A stretch of DNA of 64,000 nt from Mesorhizobium waimense (GCF_003601975.1 NZ_QZWZ01000010.1:1-64000); one strand, 5' to 3'. Positions 47,658 to 56,109 are shown, counted from the first letter of the stretch. The notes: generated from the sequence alone by a model not told the origin. Made by a program: numbers and translations.

Positions 47658-49719
47658 GGCCTTCTCCACATCCAGAACGGAGCGATGCCTTCGTCCGGGT
47701 GGAAGACGGGCGTGGCGGTCTGCGCCTCGGCGTTGGGGATCATTGCTTCGGGATCGTGCCGCGCAAGATCGAGCAACAGCGGCCAAAGCCGGTGCGGGTC
47801 GATCATGTCCATCGACGTGGCGCCATGGCTGTCGATATTCGCCGCCAGCCAGTGCAGGGCACGGACCAGTCGCTGTCCTTCTCCTGCCCGATGCTGCCAA
47901 AGATCGTCGCCGACCGAGGACAGGATGCGCGCCAGCGTCGTCCAACCCTGCAGGGTAGACAGGGTGTAGTGTCTGGGGCGGGTGCGCGACAATTCCCTCG
48001 GCAGCGAGCCATCAGGCGCGATCTGGTCCGTCAGTCTCTCCCTGGCGCGACGGCCGATCCCGGCCAGCATCGCGCTGTCTGCCAGGAATGCGGCGATCGA
48101 CGCTCGCTGCAGATCAAAGAACACACCGTGGTTGTTGAGGCGCTTGGACGCGGCCACCGCAGCCGGCGCCGTGTCCAGCCATTCGCGGTACCAACCAAGC
48201 CAGGCCCTGAATGCTTCGCGCTCTCCTGCGTTCAATTCCCCCGTCCGCTCAACCAGACGAACCGCATCAAGGAAGAAATAGAGATCCTTGAGCTCGATAA
48301 TACCTTGCCCGCTCCCTTCGTTGTCGTCGTGACCGAACCGCACCTGCGCGTCGCGCATATGCGGGTTCATTCTTGTCGCCGGATCGATGAACCATGTTTC
48401 GGATGAGCTTGGCGGCGTGGCCGGCATAGTGCTGTTCGTCAAGCACCGTCGCCGCCAGTGCAAGCACGGTGGTATCGTCCAGCAATCGCTGCAGGCGCGT
48501 ACGATCGTAGGCTTCGCTGCCTGCTTCATACATTGTGGTGCCGGGTGCGCGTTGGCCGTCATGCCCGACAAAGGGAAGTCCGTCAGGCTTGCCGGGATCG
48601 GGCCACCAATAGGGCGCCGGCTGGAAATAGTCGTGCGCGTCGCAGCTTGGCGCTACGCCTGTCTTGTCCGTCACGCTGAACGGACCGCGGGTCAGCGCCT
48701 GGTCGGCGCAGATCCGCAAATGCCGCTGAAGATCGGCGCCCTTGTTCCCGGACGCGGCGGTGAGCGCTTCCTCGTCGTAGAAGGCCAGGCGCGACGGATC
48801 GAGCCTGGCAGAGACCGCACTGGCGTCGCAGCGGTCGAGCATGTCGACGATCGCCTCGTCGCGGCTGGTCCAGCGGGCGATGAAGCCCGCCTTGCCAATT
48901 TCAAGGTGCGAGCGCCCTGAATCCAGGCGCGCGACCCAGCCGGCATTCTGGAAAAGCCCGGCATCGGGCGAGAGGGGCGGACGCGGGAAATCCCACTGGT
49001 CGTCGCAGAACCGGTCCCACTGCCCGGGAACGCCAAGCCGCCACAGCATTTCGACCTTTGGCCGGCGTCCATAGGGATAGTTTTCGTCGAACAGTTCCGT
49101 CGTATCGGTTCGAAATAGGATTTGCGGCTCTTCGTTTGCCCGCGGGTTGAAGGCCGCGTCGAGCAGAAGTGCGTTGACGATGCGCGCCATCGGCACCACG
49201 ACATAGCGGAAATGCGGGTTTTCTCCAGTGGCTGCCCGGATCTGTTGATAGGCCGACAGCGTCAGGTAGCAGTTGCCGTCCCACGGCATCAGCCACTTCG
49301 CCCGCCCGCGGGCGATCTCAAGCGCCGTGTTGCGCGCTCCGTTGTTGTTCATCGCATAGAGGTTCTTGCCGCGCCGGATGTGCGTTTCATAGCGCGCGGC
49401 ATTCGGCTCGGCCGATCGGATGCTGCTTTCCGAAGACCGGAACTCGCCCGTGGACAGTTCGTCCATGTTCCAGGGGATTTGCCGATAGGCATCAAGGTCG
49501 AATGGGATCCTGTGGAAATTCTGGCTCCGGCTTTCCAGCAGGCCGATGATGCGGGCCTCTTCCCCGGCGTCCGTTATCCGGTTGACGATCCAGAATTTCT
49601 CGTAATCCGGGAAGGCGGGTTCGTTGTCCAGGATGAACAGGGCGTTGTCGTATGACTGGCCCTTGCGGTGTCGCGGCTCCATTGCCGATGATCCGGACAA
49701 GCATGAAGCTGTCCTTCAC
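47654..49719 (-). pseudogene. Frameshifted glycosyltransferase-like / alginate lyase fusion
   Basis: Two overlapping frames form one broken gene of about 680 codons. The upstream part (49719 to about 48400) has a glycosyltransferase-like region: HRKGQSYDNALFILDNEP, WIVNRITD, and KWLMPWDGNCYLTLSAYQQ. It then enters an alginate-lyase domain (FQPAPYWWPDPGKPDG). Near 48397-48399 the frame must shift: CGAAACATGG reads R-N-M, but with one A fewer it reads R-T-W and continues as TWFIDPATRMNPHMRDAQ, the conserved lyase region, in the other frame to 47654. A second lesion lies near 49670-49682, where MLVRIIGN is in a different frame from PRHRKGQ. The start is probably GTG at 49719 or ATG at 49704. Loss of function is likely unless these are sequence errors. 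Confidence 0.8.
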
Positions 49720-49985
49720 ACGCGAAATCGGCGAGGCCGCGTAGCCGTCATTATGCGCAGCTTCACGACATGGCGGTGTTCGAGCTTGCGTTTTGCCGAA
49801 ACCAGCGCATTGCCAAGACTCGAGAGCGGCGACTTGAGATGCTTTTTCGACCGCTTGAGCTCGAGGAGCATTCGTTGCCAGGTGGACCGTCGCTCGGCTG
49901 GAACTGGGGTCATGGCTGCCCGCCCGGGGGGCAGGCGGAGACGATCGGGATCACATGTCATCATGGACCGTCCGATTGCCGCCAT
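49716..49985 (-). CDS. Possible small basic hypothetical protein
   Basis: An up to 89-residue frame, rich in Arg and Lys (KRSKKHLKSPLSSLGNALVSAKRKLEHRHV). Its stop overlaps the GTG start of the broken glycosyltransferase/lyase gene as GTGA, which hints at a real upstream gene. No ribosome-binding site is convincing; internal starts at 49961 and 49913 are alternatives. No family recognised. It could be a chance frame. Confidence 0.3.
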   Translation of the reverse strand: MAAIGRSMMTCDPDRLRLPPGRAAMTPVPAERRSTWQRMLLELKRSKKHLKSPLSSLGNALVSAKRKLEHRHVVKLRIMTATRPRRFRV

Positions 49986-50196
49986 CTCCTGCTTCTCTCC
50001 TGCGAACCTTCAGTCGTCTCCTTGCCTTTTACACGCAGCACGTCACCGCTCAATTCGGCCTCGGGCGCTATCGGCGCACTTGCCTGTTCAGGCATCGAGA
50101 AAAATTTCTCAGACTATTTTTCGGTTCCTTTGAACCAATCGTCGCGGCGCGCGACCAAGCGCTGCGTAACAACGTGGTTCATCAAGGAGACCGTCC

Positions 50197-50400
50197 ATGT
50201 TTATTCGATCAAGAAACGTCTTGCTTGCCGCCATTGCCGTCTCGGTGCTGGCGGGCTGTCAGACGACGGCGCCAAGAGATTGCGACAAGACAAAGCCTGG
50301 TGTCACCCACAACGCCAAATGCTGCGGCATCGGCGACGCGCCGTGCAAGGAAGGCAGGAACGGCGACAAGTCGCCTTCGCCCGATCCGGAGCCTCAATGA
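50197..50400 (+). CDS. Small lipoprotein
   Basis: A 67-residue protein with a lipoprotein signal: basic start MFIRSRN, a hydrophobic core and lipobox LAGC with Cys21 as the lipidated residue. The mature part of about 47 residues holds four more cysteines (CDKTK, KCC, PCKEG), suggesting disulphides or metal binding, and ends in a Pro/Asp-rich tail. AAGGAG precedes the ATG. It appears monocistronic. The 210-nt region upstream holds no other supported feature. Confidence 0.75.
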   Translation: MFIRSRNVLLAAIAVSVLAGCQTTAPRDCDKTKPGVTHNAKCCGIGDAPCKEGRNGDKSPSPDPEPQ

Positions 50401-50512
50401 GCTGACCTAAGCCTTACCTGTCCCGGCCCAAGCCGGGATGGGTTTTGCGGAGTGTCCATGAAGACCTTTGCCGGGGTCGCCGAGCATACGATACAGTCCG
50501 GATTTGTCTGGA

Positions 50513-50587
50513 TGGTGGGCGTGACAGGGATTGAACCTGTGACCCCTGCAATGTCAATGCAGTGCTCTCCCGCTGAGCTACACGCCC
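50513..50587 (-). tRNA. tRNA-Val (GAC), CCA encoded
   Basis: The minus strand folds as a full cloverleaf: acceptor GGGCGTG/CACGCCC, D-arm GCTC...GAGC, anticodon stem CTGCA/TGCAG with loop TTGACAT (anticodon GAC, valine), and T-arm ACAGG-TTCAATC-CCTGT. Discriminator A is followed by an encoded CCA at 50513-50515. Confidence 0.96.
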
Positions 50588-50702
50588 ATCCGAAGCCGCG
50601 CATACACCATTTTTGATCCAGCGCGTCAATAGGTCGAAGAGGGAAAGAAAGGCTCGTCTTGTCGCGCCGCCGAGGACGCGCCGGGATCGAGCCGGAAGTG
50701 CT

Positions 50703-51065
50703 TCAGGCGGCCTGCAGCATCTTTTCGACCTCGTTGACGAGATCGCGCAGATGGAACGGCTTCGACAGGACCTTGGCGTCCTTCGGAGCCTTGGAATCCG
50801 GATTGAGCGCAACGGCGGCGAAACCGGTGATGAACATGACCTTGAGGTCGGGATCGATCTCGGTGGCGCGGCGGGCGAGCTCGATGCCGTCCATCTCGGG
50901 CATGACGATGTCGGTCAGGAGCAGCGAGAAAGGCTCCTCGCGCAGCCGCTCATAGGCGCTGGCGCCATTGTCGAAATCGCTCACCTGATAGCCGGCTCGC
51001 TCCAGCGCCTTGACGAGGAACCGGCGCATATCGTCATCGTCTTCCGCCAGCAGAATGCGTGCCAT
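50703..51065 (-). CDS. cpdR: CpdR single-domain response regulator
   Basis: A 120-residue receiver domain without an output domain. The acidic pocket is LLAEDDDD (about residues 5-12), the phosphorylated Asp lies in LLLTDIVMPEMDG (about 52), Thr in FITGFAA and Lys in VLSKPF. It is nearly identical, from memory, to rhizobial CpdR1, which is phosphorylated through CckA-ChpT and in its unphosphorylated form helps ClpXP degrade CtrA and other substrates at the cell pole. Two adjacent ATGs (51068 and 51065) are possible starts. GTTAAC/GTTTAC words lie upstream, but a CtrA site cannot be asserted. Confidence 0.94.
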   Translation of the reverse strand: MARILLAEDDDDMRRFLVKALERAGYQVSDFDNGASAYERLREEPFSLLLTDIVMPEMDGIELARRATEIDPDLKVMFITGFAAVALNPDSKAPKDAKVLSKPFHLRDLVNEVEKMLQAA

Positions 51066-51229
51066 CATATCCCGTCCGAATCACCCGCCCCGACATTGGC
51101 GCCGGGCAAGCCCGTTAACCATCCTGTATATGAGGAGGTGACGGTAAACATCAAGTGAACGATGGCGGCATTATCCTGACTTTGGCTGAGCTGTGAGGGT
51201 GCTGAAATGCTGGACATGCGGCCGGCGAG

Positions 51230-52171
51230 ATGGCACTTTCAAATCATGATGCAGTGCTGTTTCCGGGTTCGCTCAAATTGAAGACGGCAGCCGAGGATTT
51301 TTCGGTCGTTCCACCCTTCGAAATCCGATCGGGCGCCGAGCAGCGCGTTCCCTTCCTCTTCAACTCGCCGCACAGCGGCCGCTACTATCCCGACCGCTTC
51401 CTGGCCATGGCGCGGCTCGACCGCAACGCCATCCGCCGGTCCGAGGATTGCTATGTCGAGGAACTGTTCGGCGGCGCCGTAGCCCTTGGCGCGCCGATGC
51501 TGGCGGCGAATTTCCCGCGCGCCTATCTCGACGTCAATCGCGAGCCCTGGGAACTCGACCCGCGCATGTTCGCCGAACCGGTGCCGTCCTTCTGCAACAT
51601 CCGCTCGGCGCGGGTGGCGGGCGGACTTGGCACCGTGCCGAAGCTGGTGGGGGAGGGGCTCGACATCTATTCCGGTCGCCTGCCGCTGGCCGAGGCCGTG
51701 GCGCGCATCGAGACCGTCTACAAGCCCTATCACGAGACGCTGAAGCGGCTTTTGACCAGGACCCACGCGCGGTTCGGCTATGCCGTGCTTATCGACTGTC
51801 ATTCGATGCCCGCCAGCATCAGAGTTGGCGACAATGGGGTGCGGCCGGACTTCATCGTCGGCGACCGGTTCGGCATCTCCGCCACGACGGCCTTGACCGA
51901 GACGGCGATCGGCCTGCTCACCGGCATGGGCTATACGGTCGCCCACAACAAGCCCTATGCCGGCGGCTTCATCACCGAGCATTACGGCCGGCCGGCGCGC
52001 CATCTCCATGCGCTGCAGATCGAGGTCAATCGCGGGCTTTACATGAATGAGCGGACGTTCCAGAAATCCGCCGGCTTCGACGCGCTCGCCGACGATCTGG
52101 CGCGCTTCTCGGCCGAGCTGATGGCGATGCCCGATCACCATTTCATCGACCTGCCGCTCGCCGCCGAATAG
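51230..52171 (+). CDS. N-formylglutamate amidohydrolase family protein (second paralogue)
   Basis: A 313-residue FGase-family protein. It has the family start VPFLFNSPHSGRYYPDRF, LDVNREPWELDPRMF (DxNR), VLIDCHSMP and NKPYAGGFITEHYGRP, a more complete set than in the paralogue at 12619. The activity is deformylation of N-formyl-glutamate or a related amide. It is divergent from cpdR over 160 nt. The stop is 48 nt from the terminator of the oppositely transcribed sRNA. Confidence 0.88.
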   Translation: MALSNHDAVLFPGSLKLKTAAEDFSVVPPFEIRSGAEQRVPFLFNSPHSGRYYPDRFLAMARLDRNAIRRSEDCYVEELFGGAVALGAPMLAANFPRAYLDVNREPWELDPRMFAEPVPSFCNIRSARVAGGLGTVPKLVGEGLDIYSGRLPLAEAVARIETVYKPYHETLKRLLTRTHARFGYAVLIDCHSMPASIRVGDNGVRPDFIVGDRFGISATTALTETAIGLLTGMGYTVAHNKPYAGGFITEHYGRPARHLHALQIEVNRGLYMNERTFQKSAGFDALADDLARFSAELMAMPDHHFIDLPLAAE

Positions 52172-52219
52172 GTTTGGCGCCAAGCCGCATAGGTCAGCGC
52201 CCGCACCGGCTTCGCGATG

Positions 52220-52305
52220 AAAAAAAGACCGCATCGTTTTCACGACACGGTCGAAGTCTAGGGAGGAAACGCCCAAGGAGGGCATGGACAGGAAGACCTG
52301 TCCGA
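52220..52305 (-). ncRNA. mmgR: MmgR/suhB (alpha-r8)-type small RNA
   Basis: The minus strand has a good promoter (TTGACA at 52338-52333, 16-nt spacer, TAGATT at 52316-52311) and then a transcript of about 86 nt. It has hairpin 1 GGACAGG-TCTT-CCTGTCC (52303-52286) and hairpin 2 GCCC-TCCTT-GGGC (52283-52271). An unpaired CCTCCC follows. A terminator hairpin GACCG..CGGTC comes last (52252-52227), trailed by seven U residues. CCUCC loops, size and position just upstream of an inositol-monophosphatase gene match the suhB/MmgR sRNA family, an Hfq-bound regulator of polyhydroxybutyrate and carbon/nitrogen balance in Sinorhizobium. Family match is from memory. Confidence 0.85.
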
Positions 52306-52501
52306 GAACAAATCTATTGTGCGCTGCACAAATGTCAACCGACTTCGGGCTTTTTTAATTCACTATGAAGTGGAAATTGCGTTTCGATGACGCTTGCGTG
52401 ACATTCGGGCAACAGTGGTCATGGCGCCGGAGGGCTCCCAAGCCCTTGCTCCGGCGCGAAATCACCGGCAATGACGACGTGCTGCAACGCGGGAGAATCA
52501 G

Positions 52502-53275
52502 TTGGATATCAGCATCGACTTCATGCGGCGCATCGCACATGCCGCCGCCGCCGAGACCTTGCCGCGCTTCCGCAACCAGGGCGCCATCGCCAACAAGGAG
52601 GTGAGCGGCTTCGATCCGGTCACCGAGGCCGATCGCGAGGCCGAGCGGGTCATCCGGGCCCTGATATCGGCGGAATATCCCGATCATGGCATTTTGGGCG
52701 AGGAGCATGGCAGCGAGAACATATCCAGCAGGCATGTCTGGGTGATCGATCCGATCGACGGGACGCGTGCCTTCATTTCCGGCCTGCCGGTCTGGGGGAC
52801 GCTGGTCGGGCTGACCGTCGACGGCGATGCCGTCGCCGGCCTGATGTCGCAACCCTTCACCGGCGAGCTGTATTACGCTAACGCCTCCGGAGCCCATTAT
52901 GAGGGGCCGGGCGGGCCGCGCAAGCTTGCGACGCGCAAGACGACGGACCTCAGCAAAGCGACGCTGTTCACTACCACGCCGGCGCTGTTCAAGGGCGAGG
53001 CGCGCACGCGCTACGACCAGTTCGAAAAGCAGGTTCAGCTCGCCCGCTATGGCACCGATTGCTACGCCTTCGCCATGGTCGCGGCAGGAAACGTCGACGT
53101 CGTCGCCGATCCCGGGCTGAAGCCCTACGACATCGTGGCGCTGATCCCGATCATCGAAAAGGCTGGCGGCGTCGTCACCACGTTCGACGGTGGGCCGGCG
53201 GAAAAGGGCGGCGACATTTTGGCGGCGGCAACGCCAGAATTGCATGCGGCCGCGATGGCGGCATTGCGCGGCTAG
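52502..53275 (+). CDS. hisN: Histidinol-phosphatase, inositol monophosphatase family
   Basis: A 257-residue Mg-dependent phosphatase. Metal ligands are Glu in GILGEEHGSE (about residue 67) and the WVIDPIDGTRAFISGLPVWGT signature (about 79-99), plus Asp in GLKPYDIVAL near 213. GTRAFISG followed by PVWGTL fits the HisN subgroup rather than SuhB. It removes phosphate from histidinol phosphate in histidine synthesis; inositol-phosphate activity is an alternative. The start is TTG with GGGAGA 7 nt upstream. The 330-nt region before it holds the oppositely transcribed sRNA. Confidence 0.87.
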   Translation: MDISIDFMRRIAHAAAAETLPRFRNQGAIANKEVSGFDPVTEADREAERVIRALISAEYPDHGILGEEHGSENISSRHVWVIDPIDGTRAFISGLPVWGTLVGLTVDGDAVAGLMSQPFTGELYYANASGAHYEGPGGPRKLATRKTTDLSKATLFTTTPALFKGEARTRYDQFEKQVQLARYGTDCYAFAMVAAGNVDVVADPGLKPYDIVALIPIIEKAGGVVTTFDGGPAEKGGDILAAATPELHAAAMAALRG

Positions 53276-53503
53276 GGTCCGCCGATATTCAGGTGATGCC
53301 GGCCTGCGAATGGCGGTCTCCTGCGCTTCGGGTGCTCACGTACTTTAAGTACGCTCCGCTCCGGTTCTCGGAAACCATCATTCTCGGCTCGGCCCGACCT
53401 CAATCTCGACGAACCCTTGGCGCGGCGACAGGCCAATCCTCCTGACAGGCAGGTGTCAGGATCCTTCCGCTATAGAAGGATTTCACCCGAGGGAGGATCA
53501 GAG

Positions 53504-54016
53504 ATGCCAACGCAGCCAACAGCCAGCCGTCCAGACAAAGATCCGGCGGACGGCCGCAGCGATTTCGATTTCTTCCATGGACGCTGGACGGTCAGCCATC
53601 GACGGTTGCGCACGCGGCTGGCTGGCGACACCAACTGGGACATGTTTGCCGGAACGTGCGATGTGCGCGCGATCCTCGGCGGCCTCGGCAATGTCGACGA
53701 CAATGTGATCGCATTGCCCGGCGGCACCTATCGCGCTGCCACGGTGCGGACCTTCGATCCGGCGACGAAGCAGTGGTCGATCTGGTGGATCGACGGCCGC
53801 GATCCGCTAACCATCGACGTGCCGATGCGCGGGTCGTTCGAGGACGGCGTCGGCACATTTTTATGCGACGACATCTTCGAAGGCCGCCCGATTCGGGTAC
53901 GGTTCCTCTGGTCGGGGATCACCGAAGAATCGGCGCGCTGGGAGCAGGCCTTTTCGCCGGATGGCGGCAAGACCTGGGAAACCAACTGGATCATGGAATT
54001 CGCCCGGCAGGCCTGA
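53504..54016 (+). CDS. DUF1579-like hypothetical protein
   Basis: A 170-residue protein with the SDFDFFHGRWTVSHRRL start and repeated WxxxW beta-strand motifs (TKQWSIWWIDGRDP, GKTWETNWIMEF) seen in DUF1579/lipocalin-like proteins. No signal peptide. A strong GGGAGG precedes the ATG at 53504. Function unknown. The 228-nt spacer after hisN has only a small dyad, GTACTT-T-AAGTAC, at 53340-53352. Confidence 0.75.
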   Translation: MPTQPTASRPDKDPADGRSDFDFFHGRWTVSHRRLRTRLAGDTNWDMFAGTCDVRAILGGLGNVDDNVIALPGGTYRAATVRTFDPATKQWSIWWIDGRDPLTIDVPMRGSFEDGVGTFLCDDIFEGRPIRVRFLWSGITEESARWEQAFSPDGGKTWETNWIMEFARQA

Positions 54017-54050
54017 TCTCCGAGGGGCAGCGCCTGCGGATTGCTATCGC

Positions 54051-55007
54051 TCAGGCGTCGTCGCCGGTGCCCGGGATGAAGGCATCGAAAGCGGCGAGGA
54101 ACTGCTCGCGGTACATGTCGGCCTCCTGCAGGATTTCATGGTGCGCGCCGTCGATCATCAGCAGCGAGCCGAGGCGCAGACGCCTTGCATAGGCCTCCAC
54201 CGCCTTGGTCGACACCACCTGGTCGGCCCCGGCGGCGATCACCAGCATGGGGACCTGGATCGCTGCGACAAAGTCCGGATCGCTTACGGCTTCGGACGCT
54301 TCGGCGGCGGCTTTCAGCCAGCGGATCGTCGGGCCGCCAAGCGCCAGTTGCGGATGGGCTTCGTAGATCCCCGTGTTGCGCCGGTAGCGTTCCGGATCGG
54401 ATGTCACCTTATTGACGGCAAAGGGGGTGGTCTGCTTGGGCCGCGGTCCCCAGGCGGCATAAAGCCGGCCGAGGCCCAGAAGGCAAAACAGCGAGCAGAC
54501 GCGGCGAACGGTTGTTATCGAGACCGGAAGGTCGGGCAGGGTCAGGAAAGGGGCGACCAGCACCATGCGCCGCACCCGATTGACCATTGAAGGTGCGGCA
54601 AGCAGGGCAACCACCGCTCCGGCTGAATGGGCCAGGATGTAATAAGGCCCGCGGCAATCGGGCAGCACGATCTCTTCGAAGAACTGTTCCAGGTCGCTGG
54701 CGTAGTCGCGAAAACTGCGGACAAAGCCGCGCTGCCGGTCGCGGATCAGCCGGTCGGAGCCACCCTGGCCGCGCCAGTCGAGCGTGGCAACGCCAAAGCC
54801 TCTGTCGGTAAGATTGCGGATGGTCTCGAAATATTTCTCGGTGCATTCGTTGCGACCGGTCAGCACCACCACCGTGCCCTTGATCGGGCGGGTGACGGCG
54901 CCAAAAAGGCCATAGCGGATCCGCTTGCCGTCGCGGGTGGTGAAGTAACCGCCTGCCGCGTTTACCGGTGACGGATTGCCAGGAAATTCGTGGAAGAGGT
55001 CCGTCAT
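54051..55007 (-). CDS. Alpha/beta hydrolase (lysophospholipase/monoacylglycerol lipase-like)
   Basis: A 318-residue serine hydrolase. Nucleophile Ser is in ILAHSAGAV near residue 128 (AHSAG in place of GHSMG). TLDWRGQGGSDRL near 95-107 gives the PldB-type oxyanion region, the acid is in AAGADQVVS near 262, and the His is in DGAHHEIL near 287. It resembles PldB and YtpA-like lysophospholipases. No signal peptide. It is convergent with the DUF1579-like gene and divergent from hsp20. Confidence 0.88.
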   Translation of the reverse strand: MTDLFHEFPGNPSPVNAAGGYFTTRDGKRIRYGLFGAVTRPIKGTVVVLTGRNECTEKYFETIRNLTDRGFGVATLDWRGQGGSDRLIRDRQRGFVRSFRDYASDLEQFFEEIVLPDCRGPYYILAHSAGAVVALLAAPSMVNRVRRMVLVAPFLTLPDLPVSITTVRRVCSLFCLLGLGRLYAAWGPRPKQTTPFAVNKVTSDPERYRRNTGIYEAHPQLALGGPTIRWLKAAAEASEAVSDPDFVAAIQVPMLVIAAGADQVVSTKAVEAYARRLRLGSLLMIDGAHHEILQEADMYREQFLAAFDAFIPGTGDDA

Positions 55008-55132
55008 TCGGCGTTTCGTTTTTCGTGTCGCGCCCTAGCCCTGCGAGGCGCAGGCCCGGTGATAGACGCCAACGCGGCAAAAGCAAAGGGCTTCCGGTTG
55101 GAAGGGGAAGGCAGGAACTTCCGGCAACGAAT

Positions 55133-55169
55133 GAGGCCGGAAGCAGCCCTGCGGCGTGCTTCCGGCCTC
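55133..55169. other. 13-bp perfect stem-loop in the hydrolase-hsp20 intergenic region
   Basis: GAGGCCGGAAGCA (55133-55145), an 11-nt loop and TGCTTCCGGCCTC (55157-55169) form a perfect 13-bp stem. No U-run follows on either strand, so it is not a standard terminator. It lies 126 nt upstream of the divergent hydrolase start and 174 nt before the hsp20 promoter. A second shorter TTCCGG pair lies just upstream (55090-55124). The rest of 55008-55342 shows nothing recognisable. Confidence 0.6.
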
Positions 55170-55342
55170 TGTCGATCCGGGAGGAAGGGACGTTACACCC
55201 GGTTCGGCCTCGTCGCGGCATCTCATCCGGTGCCGCTTGTTCTTGATCCTGGCTGCACTCTAGCGCCGCCTGGCTGAACGGGCGCCGAAGCGGCGGTTCA
55301 TCTGCCGTTCATCGAAGCGCGAATTCGCCGTCCGGCAAAAAT

Positions 55343-55371
55343 CTTGAAATGCGCTTTTGCGCTCCCCAAAT
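55343..55371 (+). promoter_or_regulatory. RpoH (sigma-32) heat-shock promoter of hsp20
   Basis: CTTGAAA (55343-55349) and CCCCAAAT (55364-55371) with 15 nt between CTTGAA and CCCC match the sigma-32 consensus CTTGAA-N13-15-CCCCATNT closely. Transcription should begin near 55377, leaving a leader of about 100 nt before hsp20. Confidence 0.85.
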
Positions 55372-55376
55372 GTCTG

Positions 55377-55478
55377 ATGCGGCCGCCAATGTCGGGGCCG
55401 CTGGCCTATCCCGGAACGCCGCTCAAGGGTTTCGCACCGGCCAAACGCAAACCATGTTGCTCAACAGGAGAACACCTC
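55377..55478 (+). promoter_or_regulatory. ROSE-type RNA thermometer in the hsp20 leader
   Basis: The leader has a 5' stem GCGGCC...GGCCGC (55379-55401) and, at its 3' end, UUGCU (55457-55461) facing the Shine-Dalgarno AGGA (55466-55469) across a CAAC loop. UUGCU pairing with AGGA around a bulged G is the hallmark of ROSE elements. At low temperature the ribosome site is masked; heat melts it. ROSE elements are known upstream of small heat-shock genes in Mesorhizobium and Bradyrhizobium. Motif seen; fold not computed. Confidence 0.75.
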
Positions 55479-55946
55479 ATGCGTCACGTTGATTTTTCCC
55501 CGCTTTATCGCTCGACCGTCGGCTTCGACCGCCTCTTCACAATGCTGGATTCGCTTGCCCAGCCTGAGAGCGCGCAGACCTACCCGCCCTACAACATCGA
55601 ACGCACCGGCGAGGACGCCTATCGCATCTCGATGGCGGTTGCCGGTTTCTCGGAAGACGAGATCTCGATCGAGGCCCACCGCAATGTGCTGACCGTGAAG
55701 GGTGAGCGCAAGGACGAGGGCAATGGCGAAGGTTCCGAACTGCTCTATCGCGGCATTGCCTCGAGGGCCTTCGAGCGCCGCTTCCAGCTTGCAGATCACG
55801 TCGAAGTCGTCGGCGCCACGCTGAAGAACGGCCTGCTCTTCGTAGACCTGAAGCGCAACATCCCCGAGGAGTTGAAGCCGCGCAAGATCGCGATCTCCGC
55901 GTCCTCGGCCAAGGCCAAGCAGATCGAGGCCAAGACCGCTGCGTAA
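55479..55946 (+). CDS. Small heat-shock protein, Hsp20/alpha-crystallin family
   Basis: A 155-residue chaperone. The N-terminal arm (MRHVDFSPLYRSTVGFDRLFTMLDS) is followed by an alpha-crystallin domain (about residues 38-130: YPPYNIERTGEDAYRISMAVAG..., LTVKGERK, GIASRAFERRFQL, and GLLFVDLKRNIPEE), then a short extension with the PRKIAI anchor motif. It is a class A, IbpA-like rhizobial sHsp that holds unfolding proteins. The start at 55479 is set by AGGAG 8 nt upstream. Control is by the RpoH promoter and ROSE leader, and transcription ends at a strong terminator 38 nt after the stop. Confidence 0.94.
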   Translation: MRHVDFSPLYRSTVGFDRLFTMLDSLAQPESAQTYPPYNIERTGEDAYRISMAVAGFSEDEISIEAHRNVLTVKGERKDEGNGEGSELLYRGIASRAFERRFQLADHVEVVGATLKNGLLFVDLKRNIPEELKPRKIAISASSAKAKQIEAKTAA

Positions 55947-55984
55947 TGCAGCCTGAGCACAAAACCGTCTCCTCCCGAGACGAG

Positions 55985-56010
55985 AGCGGCGCCGAAAGGC
56001 GCCGCTTTTT
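55985..56010 (+). terminator. Rho-independent terminator of hsp20
   Basis: AGCGGCGCC-GAAA-GGCGCCGCT forms a 9-bp GC-rich stem with a GNRA tetraloop at 55985-56006, followed by a run of T (56006-56010). Textbook intrinsic terminator. Confidence 0.93.
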
Positions 56011-56109
56011 GTTTGCCTCGATGTCTGTGCCATCCCCAACCAAGGATACTGGCCCTTTCGCGGCAAGCCTCGCTGAACGAGGTTTTCGTCCTGCGAATGG
56101 ATCGAGGGC

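Noticed and set aside
51069..51229. CtrA box upstream of cpdR
   Set aside because: GTTAAC and GTTTAC words are present but not with the TTAA-N7-TTAA spacing needed.
53280..53420. Spacer after hisN with dyad GTACTT-T-AAGTAC as an operator or terminator
   Set aside because: Arms are only 6 bp, no T-run, and no link to a regulator; possibly a degenerate repeat.
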